A DNA stretch of 41,785 nucleotides from CAZPBC01 sp964584775 (lineage in GTDB: Bacteria > Chlamydiota > Chlamydiia > Chlamydiales > SLFE01), in the NCBI GenBank assembly GCA_964584775.1, contig CAZPBC010000014.1:1-41785 (forward strand), written 5' to 3'. Below the pieces are notes generated by a model, which was given only the letters and a program-made list of their open reading frames with translations, was not told the origin of the DNA and searched no databases. Numbering within the stretch: position 1 is the first letter of the stretch; each line of letters begins with the position of its first letter. Shown piece after piece: positions 32,025 to 40,281 of this stretch. A program made the translations under genes and the position numbers.

Positions 32025-32118
32025 TAAATTAAAGATTTATAAAATTGAATTAAAAAGAATCCTTTAGAAATTAAAAAATAGATTGATCAGATTTAGTCAC
32101 AAACGAAAGTTGTCAGAA

Positions 32119-33156
32119 CTAAGTCAGAATCATCATTGCAGTGGTGAGGTAGATGGCGGTAACACTGATGTCAGCCACCATGAGGACGATCGGGCCAGCA
32201 GCGACCGTGGGATCGAGCTTGAGGAGATGGAGAACCAAGGGCACAAGAGCGGCGATGACCGTTGCGATCGCCATCGAGATGATCAAGCTGAGGGAAATGG
32301 CGAGGAGGGCCCCATTTCCCCCCTCGAAGAAAGAGAAATAGACAATTCCCACCAAGACAGAGCAGCTGAGTGAGAGGAGCAGGCTGGTTTTTAGCTCCCT
32401 CCAGGCTCGGCTTCCCACCTGCGACCACGGGACAGGACCCGCCCTTAACAGACTCATGCTGAGTGTCATCGACTGCATCGCGACCGACTCTCCAAGAGTG
32501 AGAACCAGTGGAATAAAGACCGAGACGACAACAACACTCGCAAGAAGGAACTCAAAGTGGCTGGCGATCAGAGCACAGACAATCCCTGCAAAAAGGTTAC
32601 ATAGGAGCCAAGGCATCCGAAGGCGCCACTCCTTACGGCTGGAGATCAGGCTCCCCTGCTCGACGGTCATCCCCACCAGCTGGAAGACATCCTGTGCCAT
32701 CCGCTCTTCCGCAGTGGGAACTTTATCAAAGACGATCGGCTCATCAAAAGGCACTGAAAAGACGCCCAACAGCATTCCCTCAGAGTCTAAAACAGGTAAA
32801 GCCAGTAACTTATACTGGTCCATTTCTTTAAGAGCCTCCTCGACGCTCTCCTCTGCACGGAGCGAGGAGACAGAGCTCGAAGCGATCTCTTTCAATGAGG
32901 CATCTGAGCGGGAGAAAAGAAGGTCTCTTGTAGAGACGATCCCCTGAAGCCTTCCCTTGTCATCTACAGTATAGAAGTAGCTGATCGTATTGGGGTCCCC
33001 CTCGGCCTGGATCCACTGGAGGAGCTCCCCCACTGTGAGATTTTCGTTAAAAGCGGTATCGGCCGGGCTCAGGTGTTCGGCGACACGCGAGTGCAACTCC
33101 TCCCGAGAGAGGCCTTGGCTGAGGTTGAGGCGGTTTCTTGGCTCATTCATGTTCAA
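32119..33156 (-). CDS. MgtE-like magnesium transporter, short form
   Basis: This 345-residue protein lacks most of the N-terminal superhelical domain of MgtE. It has a CBS pair (about 40-165: 'YFYTVDDKGRLQGIVSTRDLLFS' and 'LLALPVLDSEGMLLGVFS') and then five membrane helices with 'RMPWLLCNLFAGIVCALIASHFE', 'FIPLVLTLGESVAMQSMTL' and 'LDPTVAAGPIVLMVADISVTAIYL'. The last matches the MgtE 'DPA.ASGP.v....D' block, whose Asp lines the Mg2+ pore. The usual 'GGNAGNQS' is changed to 'GESVAMQS', so ion selectivity may differ. The first ATG is used; the gene is divergent from tRNA-Leu and lepA. Confidence 0.85.
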   Translation of the reverse strand: MNMNEPRNRLNLSQGLSREELHSRVAEHLSPADTAFNENLTVGELLQWIQAEGDPNTISYFYTVDDKGRLQGIVSTRDLLFSRSDASLKEIASSSVSSLRAEESVEEALKEMDQYKLLALPVLDSEGMLLGVFSVPFDEPIVFDKVPTAEERMAQDVFQLVGMTVEQGSLISSRKEWRLRMPWLLCNLFAGIVCALIASHFEFLLASVVVVSVFIPLVLTLGESVAMQSMTLSMSLLRAGPVPWSQVGSRAWRELKTSLLLSLSCSVLVGIVYFSFFEGGNGALLAISLSLIISMAIATVIAALVPLVLHLLKLDPTVAAGPIVLMVADISVTAIYLTTAMMILT

Positions 33157-33186
33157 ATCCGAACTTTACACGATCCCTGAATTTTC

Positions 33187-33215
33187 TTTAGAAATAAGCG
33201 TTTTCCCCCTATAAT
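33187..33215 (+). promoter_or_regulatory. candidate promoter for tRNA-Leu/lepA
   Basis: TTTAGA (33187-33192) and a perfect TATAAT (33210-33215) are 17 bases apart. It would start a transcript near 33222 that carries the long inverted repeat before tRNA-Leu. The -35 match is only 4 of 6. Confidence 0.4.
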
Positions 33216-33260
33216 CTCACACCGAACTGAATCGCTCAGCTCGAAAGAGATTGAGGGATA

Positions 33261-33388
33261 TGAATCGCTCTAGACTCTTTGAGATTTTTTTCGCAGGGGG
33301 CTTTTTCGCACGAGCCACATACTGTTCCAGTAGGGGGCGGGCGAAAAAGTCCCATGAGGAAAAAAGATCTAGAGTCTAGAGCGATTCA
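33261..33388. repeat. 128-bp inverted-repeat element (MITE-like)
   Basis: The ends are a perfect 18-bp inverted repeat: TGAATCGCTCTAGACTCT at 33261-33278 and its reverse complement at 33371-33388. Complementarity continues inward with small gaps (AGAT-T6 with A6-ATCT; CTTTTTCGC 33301-33309 with GCGAAAAAG 33341-33349), so both arms are about 50 bases around a 31-base loop. The outer 10 bases TGAATCGCTC occur once more as a direct repeat at 33228-33237. It ends 4 bases before tRNA-Leu. It contains no gene. No clear target-site duplication is seen. Confidence 0.8.
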
Positions 33389-33392
33389 AAAG

Positions 33393-33475
33393 GCCGATGT
33401 GGCGGAATGGTAGACGCGGCAGATTCAAAATCTGCTCAAGGCAACTTGGTGTGGGTTCGAGTCCCACCGTCGGCA
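33393..33475 (+). tRNA. tRNA-Leu (CAA)
   Basis: This is a class II tRNA with acceptor GCCGATG/CGTCGGC, D-arm TGGCGGAATGGTAGACGC, anticodon stem GCAGA/TCTGC around loop TTCAAAA giving anticodon CAA, a variable arm (TCAAGGCAACTTGGT region) and T-arm GTGGG-TTCGAGT-CCCAC. The discriminator is A33475, as expected for Leu. CCA is not encoded, unlike tRNA-His in this window. The lepA ATG follows 11 bases later without a Shine-Dalgarno. Confidence 0.97.
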
Positions 33476-33486
33476 ATTTTTCTTTT

Positions 33487-35298
33487 ATGACAAAGTACGA
33501 TAGAGACAAAATCCGTAATTTTAGCATCATTGCCCATATTGACCATGGGAAGTCGACGATTGCTGACCGCTTGTTGGAGCTGACGAAGACGTTAGCGAAA
33601 CGGGAGATGCAGGAGCAGGTGTTGGACGACATGGAGCTGGAGCGGGAGCGCGGGATCACGATCAAGGCGCATCCGGTGACGATGTATTACGAAGCGAAGG
33701 ATGGGGAGACGTATCAGATCAACTTGATCGATACACCTGGCCATGTCGACTTCTCTTATGAGGTTTCTAGGTCTCTTTCGGCGTGTGAGGGAGCGCTTCT
33801 GGTAGTCGATGCGGGTCAGGGAGTGCAGGCGCAGACACTGGCCAATGTCCATCTTGCAGTCGACCGCGACCTCGAGCTGATTCCTGTCATCAATAAGATC
33901 GATCTCCCGGCAGCGAACGTCGAAGAGGTCAAGTCGCAGATTGAAGAAGCCGTCGGCATCCCTGCAGATGAAGCTGTCCTTGCCTCGGCAAAGCAAGGTG
34001 TGGGAATTCCAGAGATTTTAGAGCGTGTCCTGACCGACATCCCTCCGCCTAGCGCCCCGGAAGACGACCTTCTCCGCGCGCTTGTTTTTGACTCCCACTA
34101 CGACACTTACCGCGGTGTATTGACCTATGTCCGTGTGATGAGTGGCGAGATCAAAAAAGGCGACCTCATCGAGATGATGGCGACGAAAAAGAATTTCGAA
34201 GTGCTCGAAGTGGGAGTCTTTGCCCCCAAGCAGAAAGCGACCGAAAGCTTGAAGCCTGGGGAAGTGGGTTACATCATTGCCAACATCAAAAATAGCAGTG
34301 ATGTGAAGATTGGGGATACGATCACGCATCAAAAACACAAAGCCCCCGAAGCGCTCCCTGGATTCCAGGTGATTAAACCAGTCGTGTTTGCGGGGATTTA
34401 CCCCGTCGACACCTCTGACTTCGAAGCGCTCCGTGAGGCGCTTTATAAGCTCCAACTGAATGACGCCGCCCTCCATATCGAGCAGGAGTCAAGCCAGTCT
34501 CTTGGTTTTGGATTCCGCTGCGGTTTCCTCGGCCTCCTCCATCTGGAGATCATCTTCGAAAGGCTGCAACGCGAGTTTGACTTGAGCGTCATCATGACCG
34601 CTCCCTCTGTCATTTACCGAATCACACTCAATGATGGTAAGATCTTAGAGGTGGATAACCCAGTGCACTACCCCGACCCTTCCACCATTGCATGGATCGA
34701 AGAGCCGTGGGTGGAAGCGCATGTGATCACACCGAGTGAGTTTTTGGGGAATGTGATGGCTCTTGCGATGGACAAAAGAGGCGACCTCATTAAAACGGAG
34801 ACGCTCGACACCCACCGCGTGATGCTCACCTACCGCCTTCCCCTCCACGAGATCATCTCTGACTTCAACGACAAGCTCAAATCGATCACCCGCGGCTACG
34901 GCTCGTTTGATTATGAGTTTGCCAGCTACGAAGAGAGCGACATCATCAAGCTGGAGATGCGTGTCAACGAAGAGCCTGTCGATGCTTTCTCTTTCCTTGT
35001 CCACCGAGAAAAAGCAGAGTCGAAGGGGCGTGCCGTCTGTAAAAAACTCGCTGACGTGATCCCCAAACAGCTCTTTAAAGTTCCCATTCAAGCGGTCATT
35101 GGTGGAAAGATTGTGGCTCGAGAAACGATCTCTGCTCTTTCGAAAAATGTCACGGCCAAGTGTTACGGTGGTGATATCACCCGTAAGCGGAAACTTTGGG
35201 AAAAGCAGAAGAAGGGTAAAGCCAAAATGAAGGAGATGGGAATCGGAAAAGTCCGTATCCCGCAGGAAGCCTTCGTCAAACTCTTGAAAACGGACTAG
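33487..35298 (+). CDS. lepA: elongation factor 4 (LepA), ribosomal back-translocase
   Basis: This is a 603-residue translational GTPase. G1 is A-H-I-D-H-G-K-S-T (16-24), G2 'ERERGITIKAHPV', G3 'DTPGH' and G4 'NKID'. Domains II, III and the EF-G-like V are present, followed by the LepA-specific C-terminal domain ending 'KCYGGDITRKRKLWEKQKKGKAKMKEMGIGKVRIPQEAF'. It is full length. ATG 33487 gives the family N-terminus; the longer open frame to 33397 is tRNA sequence. The leader is short and T-rich, directly after tRNA-Leu. uppS follows 3 bases after the stop, so lepA probably heads the uppS-cdsA-cmk operon here. Confidence 0.98.
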   Translation: MTKYDRDKIRNFSIIAHIDHGKSTIADRLLELTKTLAKREMQEQVLDDMELERERGITIKAHPVTMYYEAKDGETYQINLIDTPGHVDFSYEVSRSLSACEGALLVVDAGQGVQAQTLANVHLAVDRDLELIPVINKIDLPAANVEEVKSQIEEAVGIPADEAVLASAKQGVGIPEILERVLTDIPPPSAPEDDLLRALVFDSHYDTYRGVLTYVRVMSGEIKKGDLIEMMATKKNFEVLEVGVFAPKQKATESLKPGEVGYIIANIKNSSDVKIGDTITHQKHKAPEALPGFQVIKPVVFAGIYPVDTSDFEALREALYKLQLNDAALHIEQESSQSLGFGFRCGFLGLLHLEIIFERLQREFDLSVIMTAPSVIYRITLNDGKILEVDNPVHYPDPSTIAWIEEPWVEAHVITPSEFLGNVMALAMDKRGDLIKTETLDTHRVMLTYRLPLHEIISDFNDKLKSITRGYGSFDYEFASYEESDIIKLEMRVNEEPVDAFSFLVHREKAESKGRAVCKKLADVIPKQLFKVPIQAVIGGKIVARETISALSKNVTAKCYGGDITRKRKLWEKQKKGKAKMKEMGIGKVRIPQEAFVKLLKTD

Positions 35299-35301
35299 TG
35301 G

Positions 35302-36009
35302 ATGCCAACGATCTACAAAGAAGAGGCTCTTCAAGAGCTCTCAAAAACCTCCCTACCTAAGCACATCGCGATCATCCCCGATGGGAACAGACGATGGGCA
35401 AAGGAACATGGTCAATCCTCTTTTAACGGCCATAAAATGGGAGCCAAAGCCCTTGTCCAAATCGGCTATGCCGCCAAAGAGCTGGGGGTAAAATACCTGA
35501 CCGTTTACACCTTCTCTACGGAGAACTGGAAACGAGCCGAGAAAGAAGTGGTCTCACTTTTAGGGATGGTCAAAGACCTCATCCAACACTACACCGATGA
35601 GCTCATCAGCCAGGGTGTACGCCTCAAAGTCATTGGGGACCGTACCTCCCTTCCAGAAGAGCTGCAAAAACAGATCGAAGTGAGTGAAAAAGCCACCTCC
35701 GTCTCCTCCGATCTCACCTTGACTTTGGCTGTAAACTACGGTGCTCGGAGCGAAATCCTCCGTGCCACCTCAAAAATGAGCGAGAAGAGCGAGGAAAACT
35801 TCTCCTCAGCACTCGATACAGCTGCTCTTCCCGACCCTGATCTCTTGATTCGTACCGGTGGAGAATACCGACTCAGCAACTTCCTTCTTTGGCAACTTTC
35901 TTACACAGAGCTTTACTTCACCAAAACACTCTGGCCTGATTTTTCTCCTAAAGACTTACTCCAAGCTATGGTAGAATACCAAAATCGTGAACAAAGGAGA
36001 GGAGAATGA
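35302..36009 (+). CDS. uppS: isoprenyl transferase (undecaprenyl diphosphate synthase)
   Basis: This 235-residue cis-prenyltransferase elongates farnesyl diphosphate with isopentenyl diphosphate to make the undecaprenyl carrier for cell-wall and O-glycan synthesis. The signature 'IAIIPDGNRRWAKEHG' has catalytic Asp27. 'YTFSTENWKRA' and the C-terminal 'DPDLLIRTGGEYRLSNFLLWQLSYTELYFTKTLWPDF' bind substrate and Mg2+. ATG 35302 is 3 bases after lepA and the gene ends in an overlap with cdsA. The carrier made here is recycled by the uppP product elsewhere in the window. Confidence 0.97.
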   Translation: MPTIYKEEALQELSKTSLPKHIAIIPDGNRRWAKEHGQSSFNGHKMGAKALVQIGYAAKELGVKYLTVYTFSTENWKRAEKEVVSLLGMVKDLIQHYTDELISQGVRLKVIGDRTSLPEELQKQIEVSEKATSVSSDLTLTLAVNYGARSEILRATSKMSEKSEENFSSALDTAALPDPDLLIRTGGEYRLSNFLLWQLSYTELYFTKTLWPDFSPKDLLQAMVEYQNREQRRGE

Positions 36010-36839
36010 CCGCTCTTTCTGAAGACCTACAACGCCTCATCGTCGGCTCTTTTGTCACGGCCGTGATGATTACGCTTTTTATCTTCACCTCTCATCCAGA
36101 AGCAGCGCTGACACTTAACTTGATCGCTTCTCTTCTTGCCGTCGGCGCCCTCTACGAAACCTACTCTTTCACTGAAGCTACAGGGGCAAAACCGATGAAG
36201 CAGATCGGAGCTCTCTTCTCCTTTCTCTTTTTCCTCTCCCTCTTCCTCACCGACCGTGTCGCACTCTCCCTCTTTCTTCTCTTTCTCTTTTTTTTCTGCT
36301 GCTTTGTTTACCAGCTGATCAAAGGAACCAAACCCATCCAAGACCTCTCGACAACCTTCTTTGGCTTTTGCTATATCGTTCTTCCGGCCAGCGCCTTCTT
36401 CTTTCTTGAAAACGAAGAGAGCGGATGGGCCTGGGTTGCCTTTACGCTGACTGTCACAAAGCTCAGTGACGTCTTCGCTTACTATGGCGGACGCCTCTTT
36501 GGAAAGCACCCCCTAGCCCCTGAAGTGAGTCCTCGAAAAACGATCGAAGGGGCACTATCAGGCCTCCTTTTCGCCCTGATCGGAGCCCTCTTTATCCCCC
36601 ACTTGATCAATAGCTGGATGGCTCCTTTTGCCCCTTCCTTAGGGATGCGTATCTTCTTGGGACTCAGTATCGGTGTCCTCGCACCCATTGGGGATCTCTC
36701 TGAGTCTCTGCTCAAGCGGGACGCCTCTCTCAAAGACAGCAACAGCCTTCCTGGATTAGGAGGGCTCATGGATTTGATCGACTCTCTTGTATTTACTCTT
36801 CCTCTTGTGTATTTTACGGTTAAAGGGGCTTCCTTATGA
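36006..36839 (+). CDS. cdsA: phosphatidate cytidylyltransferase
   Basis: This 277-residue inner-membrane enzyme makes CDP-diacylglycerol from phosphatidate and CTP for phospholipid synthesis. It has about eight hydrophobic helices. The C-terminal signature reads 'SLLKRDASLKDSNSLPGLGGLMDLIDSLVF' in overall order, with the key K-R, K-D and D-x2-D residues present. The His of the usual P-G-H-G-G is Leu, and the D-R pair is D-L, a variant I associate with other PVC-group enzymes from memory. The ATGA overlaps on both sides (36006 and 36836) show tight translational coupling to uppS and cmk. Confidence 0.94.
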   Translation: MTALSEDLQRLIVGSFVTAVMITLFIFTSHPEAALTLNLIASLLAVGALYETYSFTEATGAKPMKQIGALFSFLFFLSLFLTDRVALSLFLLFLFFFCCFVYQLIKGTKPIQDLSTTFFGFCYIVLPASAFFFLENEESGWAWVAFTLTVTKLSDVFAYYGGRLFGKHPLAPEVSPRKTIEGALSGLLFALIGALFIPHLINSWMAPFAPSLGMRIFLGLSIGVLAPIGDLSESLLKRDASLKDSNSLPGLGGLMDLIDSLVFTLPLVYFTVKGASL

Positions 36840-37519
36840 TCATTACCATCGACGGTTCTGTAGGAACTGGAAAAAGCACTGTCGCCAAAAAACTCGCGAA
36901 AACGCTCGGCTATATCTATTTTGATACTGGTGCGATGTACCGCGCGATCACTTGGGCCATCCAGGAAAAAAAGATCGATATCCACGATGAAGCCGCCCTC
37001 GCCGAGTTTCTCAAGACCTTCGAATACGACATTAAAGTGAAAATGGGGGAGAAGTCCTATTTTGTGGGTGAAGAGGATGTCACGCATGCGATCCGCAAGC
37101 CTGAAATTTCTGCTGCTGTCTCTGAAGTGGCTGCAGTCCCTCTCGTACGTGAAAGCCTCGTTCCAATTCAAAGAGAGCTCGCCCTCGGCGTCAACGCCAT
37201 TTTCGAGGGCCGCGACATGGGAACAGTCGTCTTCCCCGACGCAGACCTGAAAATCTTCCTCACGGGTGACGCCAAAGTGCGCGCAGAGCGACGCTTCAAG
37301 GAACTCATCCAAAAATTCCCAGAATTGAAGGAGACCTTGACTCTCGACCAAGTCCTCGATCAAATCAACAAGCGTGACGAATATGACTCGACGAGAGAAA
37401 CGAGTCCCCTAAAACAAGCAGATGATGCCTGTATTATTGACACAACCCCACTCACTCCTGATGAAGTGGTTTACAAAATTCTCGAATACCGAGATACCAT
37501 CAAGAAAAAGCGTAATTAG
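36836..37519 (+). CDS. cmk: (d)CMP kinase
   Basis: This 227-residue cytidylate kinase phosphorylates CMP and dCMP. The P-loop G-S-V-G-T-G-K-S-T is at 7-15 near the N-terminus. 'YIYFDTGAMYRAITW' and 'NAIFEGRDMGTVVFPDADLKIFLTGDAKVRAERRF' are the NMP-binding and lid regions, and 'RDEYDSTRETSPLKQADDACIIDTT' closes the family pattern. It is the last gene of the lepA-uppS-cdsA-cmk run. In Chlamydia, as I recall, plsC and argS follow cmk; here unrelated membrane/coiled-coil genes follow. Confidence 0.97.
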   Translation: MIITIDGSVGTGKSTVAKKLAKTLGYIYFDTGAMYRAITWAIQEKKIDIHDEAALAEFLKTFEYDIKVKMGEKSYFVGEEDVTHAIRKPEISAAVSEVAAVPLVRESLVPIQRELALGVNAIFEGRDMGTVVFPDADLKIFLTGDAKVRAERRFKELIQKFPELKETLTLDQVLDQINKRDEYDSTRETSPLKQADDACIIDTTPLTPDEVVYKILEYRDTIKKKRN

Positions 37520-37623
37520 ATCGCTTTCTTTCTATAATAAAGATAATTATTTAATAATTTATTCAATATTGCAAATTTCCTTTAATCTAGATAATCTAGA
37601 TGCAATTTTGGAGATGCGGAATA

Positions 37624-38616
37624 GTGGCTGTTGAAAAGAGTTGGATAGAAGGAGGAACAGACTTACTTCTTCGCCCAGAGACCTGGCTTGTAGAAGACCT
37701 GATTCTCTACTCTCCTGACAGAATACCTCAAGTTGAACTTGGAGTCGTCGGGTCCGTTGGTCGATTTCTTGGAAGGCGAGTTGTGGCGCTTCCAATGATG
37801 GCCCACCATCTGGTGAGAACGGTGATCACCGTGATGGATTTGGTCTACCGCTTGTTCGCATCCACTGCCTTCTTTTTTCTCGGTTCAACGAGACTGCTTC
37901 TTTCACAACTTCCTTTCGAACTCCACACCTCCTTCGACACAGAACATGGAAAACGCTGCTGGGAACATCTCATTGCCTTAAAGAATGACGTGGTGACTGT
38001 GGGATCCTACCTCTGTCTTCTTCCCTTAACACTCCTCTACCCCGCAGCCTCCCTGCACGCCCTTCGAAAACTAGGAGTGGTCAAGGAAAGTCACCTAGAC
38101 ACGTTTGAGTTGTTACAACTCATGCATACAACAGCCGTCCTCTCAATGGAAATCCTTCAGCAAGAGACCCTTGATCTCGAGACAGCCGAAGCAGTCAGAA
38201 GCCGCCTCCAGACCCTAGAAAACCGTCGTCTCTCAGTCAGCGAGGACGTCGACCATTTTTACAACCATGGGCTCATCTCTCGAGAACAAATCATACAAGT
38301 GGACATTAATCTGAATCAAACGGCCGAATACGCTAGAGAAGTGACCACCGTGCTCCAGCGTCTTGCACCGGCCCTCCAGCTCATTGAAACACTCAACGAT
38401 AAAACGAGCGCCAGATTTATGGACCATTTTCTCAATCCCACTCTTGAAGATCCTTCAGACGCCATTGGGAGACTCATTCATGAGCTACAGCTGATTCGAG
38501 AAAATCACCCTAAAGTTCAGAAAGCGATTAAAAAGTTAGAAAATCTAAAACTTGATCTTAAAGTCATACCAGACGGTGAGGTCGTTCGTAGCATTTTTGA
38601 TGATGACCCCCTCTAA
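37624..38616 (+). CDS. membrane/coiled-coil protein, VGxFxxRR paralog A
   Basis: This protein has about 330 residues and no cleavable signal. A motif V-G-x-F-x-x-R-R lies near residues 45-52, then a long hydrophobic region (about 53-95) and a second one ('VVTVGSYLCLLPLTLLYPAASL', about 123-144). The rest is helical and charged, with coiled-coil character ('LETAEAVRSRLQTLENRRLSVSEDVDHFYN'). The next gene has the same layout and motif. GTG 37624 has GGAG 10 bases upstream; ATG 37600 is an alternative but has no Shine-Dalgarno. Membrane pairs followed by coiled coils recall chlamydial inclusion-membrane proteins; this is architecture only. Confidence 0.68.
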   Translation: MAVEKSWIEGGTDLLLRPETWLVEDLILYSPDRIPQVELGVVGSVGRFLGRRVVALPMMAHHLVRTVITVMDLVYRLFASTAFFFLGSTRLLLSQLPFELHTSFDTEHGKRCWEHLIALKNDVVTVGSYLCLLPLTLLYPAASLHALRKLGVVKESHLDTFELLQLMHTTAVLSMEILQQETLDLETAEAVRSRLQTLENRRLSVSEDVDHFYNHGLISREQIIQVDINLNQTAEYAREVTTVLQRLAPALQLIETLNDKTSARFMDHFLNPTLEDPSDAIGRLIHELQLIRENHPKVQKAIKKLENLKLDLKVIPDGEVVRSIFDDDPL

Positions 38617-38656
38617 GATATGAGAATAAATAATAAAATGGATATAGGACTCAACT

Positions 38657-40213
38657 ATGAACAGACAATTAGATATAGGCTTTGCTCAATTTCACGAATG
38701 GGTGATTGCTGATGGAGTGAAAAACCACTCCTTAGACCACCCACTGACCACCGTAGGCAACTTTTTTCTTCGGCGCTTCGCCAGCTTCCCCACCTCCGCC
38801 GTCGCACTCGTTGCTACCGTCCACCGAATCGCTTTAGCCCTCTTCATTCAGCTCAAGACCCTCGTTCACATTTCAAAGGCGATCGGATACCTTGCCCTGA
38901 GAACAGTGCCTTTGGTCAATGAAAACAACTGGATCGATGAGCGCTGCTTCTCAAGAGTGAGTGAACTCGAAGCACAGGTCATCAACGAACTCTTTCACGC
39001 GCTAGAGGGGACCATTGCTGCTGGGGCTGCTTGGCTCTCTCCCTTCTTCTCGTTTGAAATGCTGCACCATCAGGGCCTTTTTAATTCTAGGGTCCTTACC
39101 ACTCTTCAAACATTCCGCGAACGCACCGAACGAATCAAAACTCTCGAAAAAAGCCTAAAGGGAAAGGAAGCCGCACCCGATGTATATAAAGAAGCTGGAG
39201 AAATTGATCAGTTTATCCAAAGAAATCCTGAGCTTCAAACACTCCTAGCCCATGACATTCTCACACCAAGTCAAGTCAAGGGTACAGCTCGAAAAGCAAA
39301 GAGTGTTTGCGAGCATCGTCTACCTCACACCCGCTCTCGATTGGAAGCAGCACTCAGAGAAGAAATGAAGGCCCTCCATCAAAAAGCAAGACAGATCGCC
39401 CCAACAGAGGCAGAAAAAGTCGCTCTCATCAATGAATTAAGAGAGGGTTACCTTGCCCTATTTAAGGGAAAAACCTATCAAAAGTTGATGGACTTACAGG
39501 TAAGTAAAAAAGATCCCATTATCAAAGAACTTTATCAATTAAGAAAAAAGATCACCTCAAAAATACACGCTTGCCTCGAGGGGCTCAGCCATCCTTTTGA
39601 CAACGCCCGGTTTGCTCACCGCAATGCTCTCATTGATCCTCGCGTCAGGAATGAAACTCAATTACGGGATGAGTGGATCCAAAAACTTGGAATGGGAGAG
39701 AAGCACACAGACCAACTGCAACAAGCGCACACAACCCGTAAAAAATTCAGCGATGCCTATTTCGACTTTCGTGATGCTTACGACACATTAAAAAATATGC
39801 TAAAAGAAGTGGATGTGCAAAACAATGTTGACCATGAACGATTAGGCAGAGCACTAACTGCCTGTGAACGTCTACAGGAGAAGATGGAGAGATCTTACCA
39901 AGTAATGGTTAATATGCGGGAAACTTGGCAAGAGATTAGTGATTTAAACTCCTCTGAGCACCCAGTCGATTGGAAAGAAGAGATTCAAGAACTCCCTGAA
40001 CGAGATGAATCTCTCAGAAGCATCTACACCGCCATGGATGCCGCTAGCGGATTCTTACGTGGGGATTTAGAGGAATTTCAGCGTCAGATAGAAGCTCTTA
40101 GAGAGAAACATGAAGACACAAAACCCGGAGCCCTCACTAGAGCCATTGGTGCATTCACAGGAATACTCAGCCCGAGTAAAGTCCCCCCACCGACCAATAC
40201 TGATGAGACTTGA
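38657..40213 (+). CDS. membrane/coiled-coil protein, VGxFxxRR paralog B
   Basis: This 518-residue protein has the motif V-G-N-F-F-L-R-R at 33-40, followed by a hydrophobic region (about 45-88) and a second one ('GTIAAGAAWLSPFFSFEML', 118-135). It then has a long charged coiled-coil region (about 150-480) of heptad-like helices. The first 140 residues parallel paralog A, including 'LSPFFSFEMLHHQGLF' against 'LYPAASLHALRKLGVV'. The C-terminus is much longer and more repetitive in Glu, Lys and Gln than in A. ATG 38657 with AGGA nearby; 40 bases separate it from paralog A. It ends at a strong bidirectional terminator. I do not recognise the family. Confidence 0.68.
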   Translation: MNRQLDIGFAQFHEWVIADGVKNHSLDHPLTTVGNFFLRRFASFPTSAVALVATVHRIALALFIQLKTLVHISKAIGYLALRTVPLVNENNWIDERCFSRVSELEAQVINELFHALEGTIAAGAAWLSPFFSFEMLHHQGLFNSRVLTTLQTFRERTERIKTLEKSLKGKEAAPDVYKEAGEIDQFIQRNPELQTLLAHDILTPSQVKGTARKAKSVCEHRLPHTRSRLEAALREEMKALHQKARQIAPTEAEKVALINELREGYLALFKGKTYQKLMDLQVSKKDPIIKELYQLRKKITSKIHACLEGLSHPFDNARFAHRNALIDPRVRNETQLRDEWIQKLGMGEKHTDQLQQAHTTRKKFSDAYFDFRDAYDTLKNMLKEVDVQNNVDHERLGRALTACERLQEKMERSYQVMVNMRETWQEISDLNSSEHPVDWKEEIQELPERDESLRSIYTAMDAASGFLRGDLEEFQRQIEALREKHEDTKPGALTRAIGAFTGILSPSKVPPPTNTDET

Positions 40214-40243
40214 AGAAGCCGCTCTTCGAGTTTTTCAAAGCAT

Positions 40244-40275
40244 AAAAAAAGGCCCCCTATAGGAGGCCTTTTTTT
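40244..40275. terminator. bidirectional rho-independent terminator
   Basis: An A7 run, then GGCC (40251-40254), CCCTATAGGA, GGCC (40265-40268) and a T7 run (40269-40275) give an extended stem that works on both strands, between the convergent coiled-coil gene and gnd. Confidence 0.92.
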
Positions 40276-40281
40276 GAGCAA

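Noticed and set aside
33250..33400. Target-site duplication around the inverted repeat.
   Set aside because: Flanks GGGATA and AAAGGC do not match beyond chance.
34645..35334. A 229-codon minus-strand frame opposite lepA.
   Set aside because: It is an antisense shadow of the LepA C-terminal domain, with low-complexity acidic sequence and no ribosome-binding site.
36482..37363. A 293-codon open frame on the minus strand opposite cdsA and cmk.
   Set aside because: Both plus-strand genes are certain by motif, the opposite frame has no recognisable domain, and it mirrors their codon bias.
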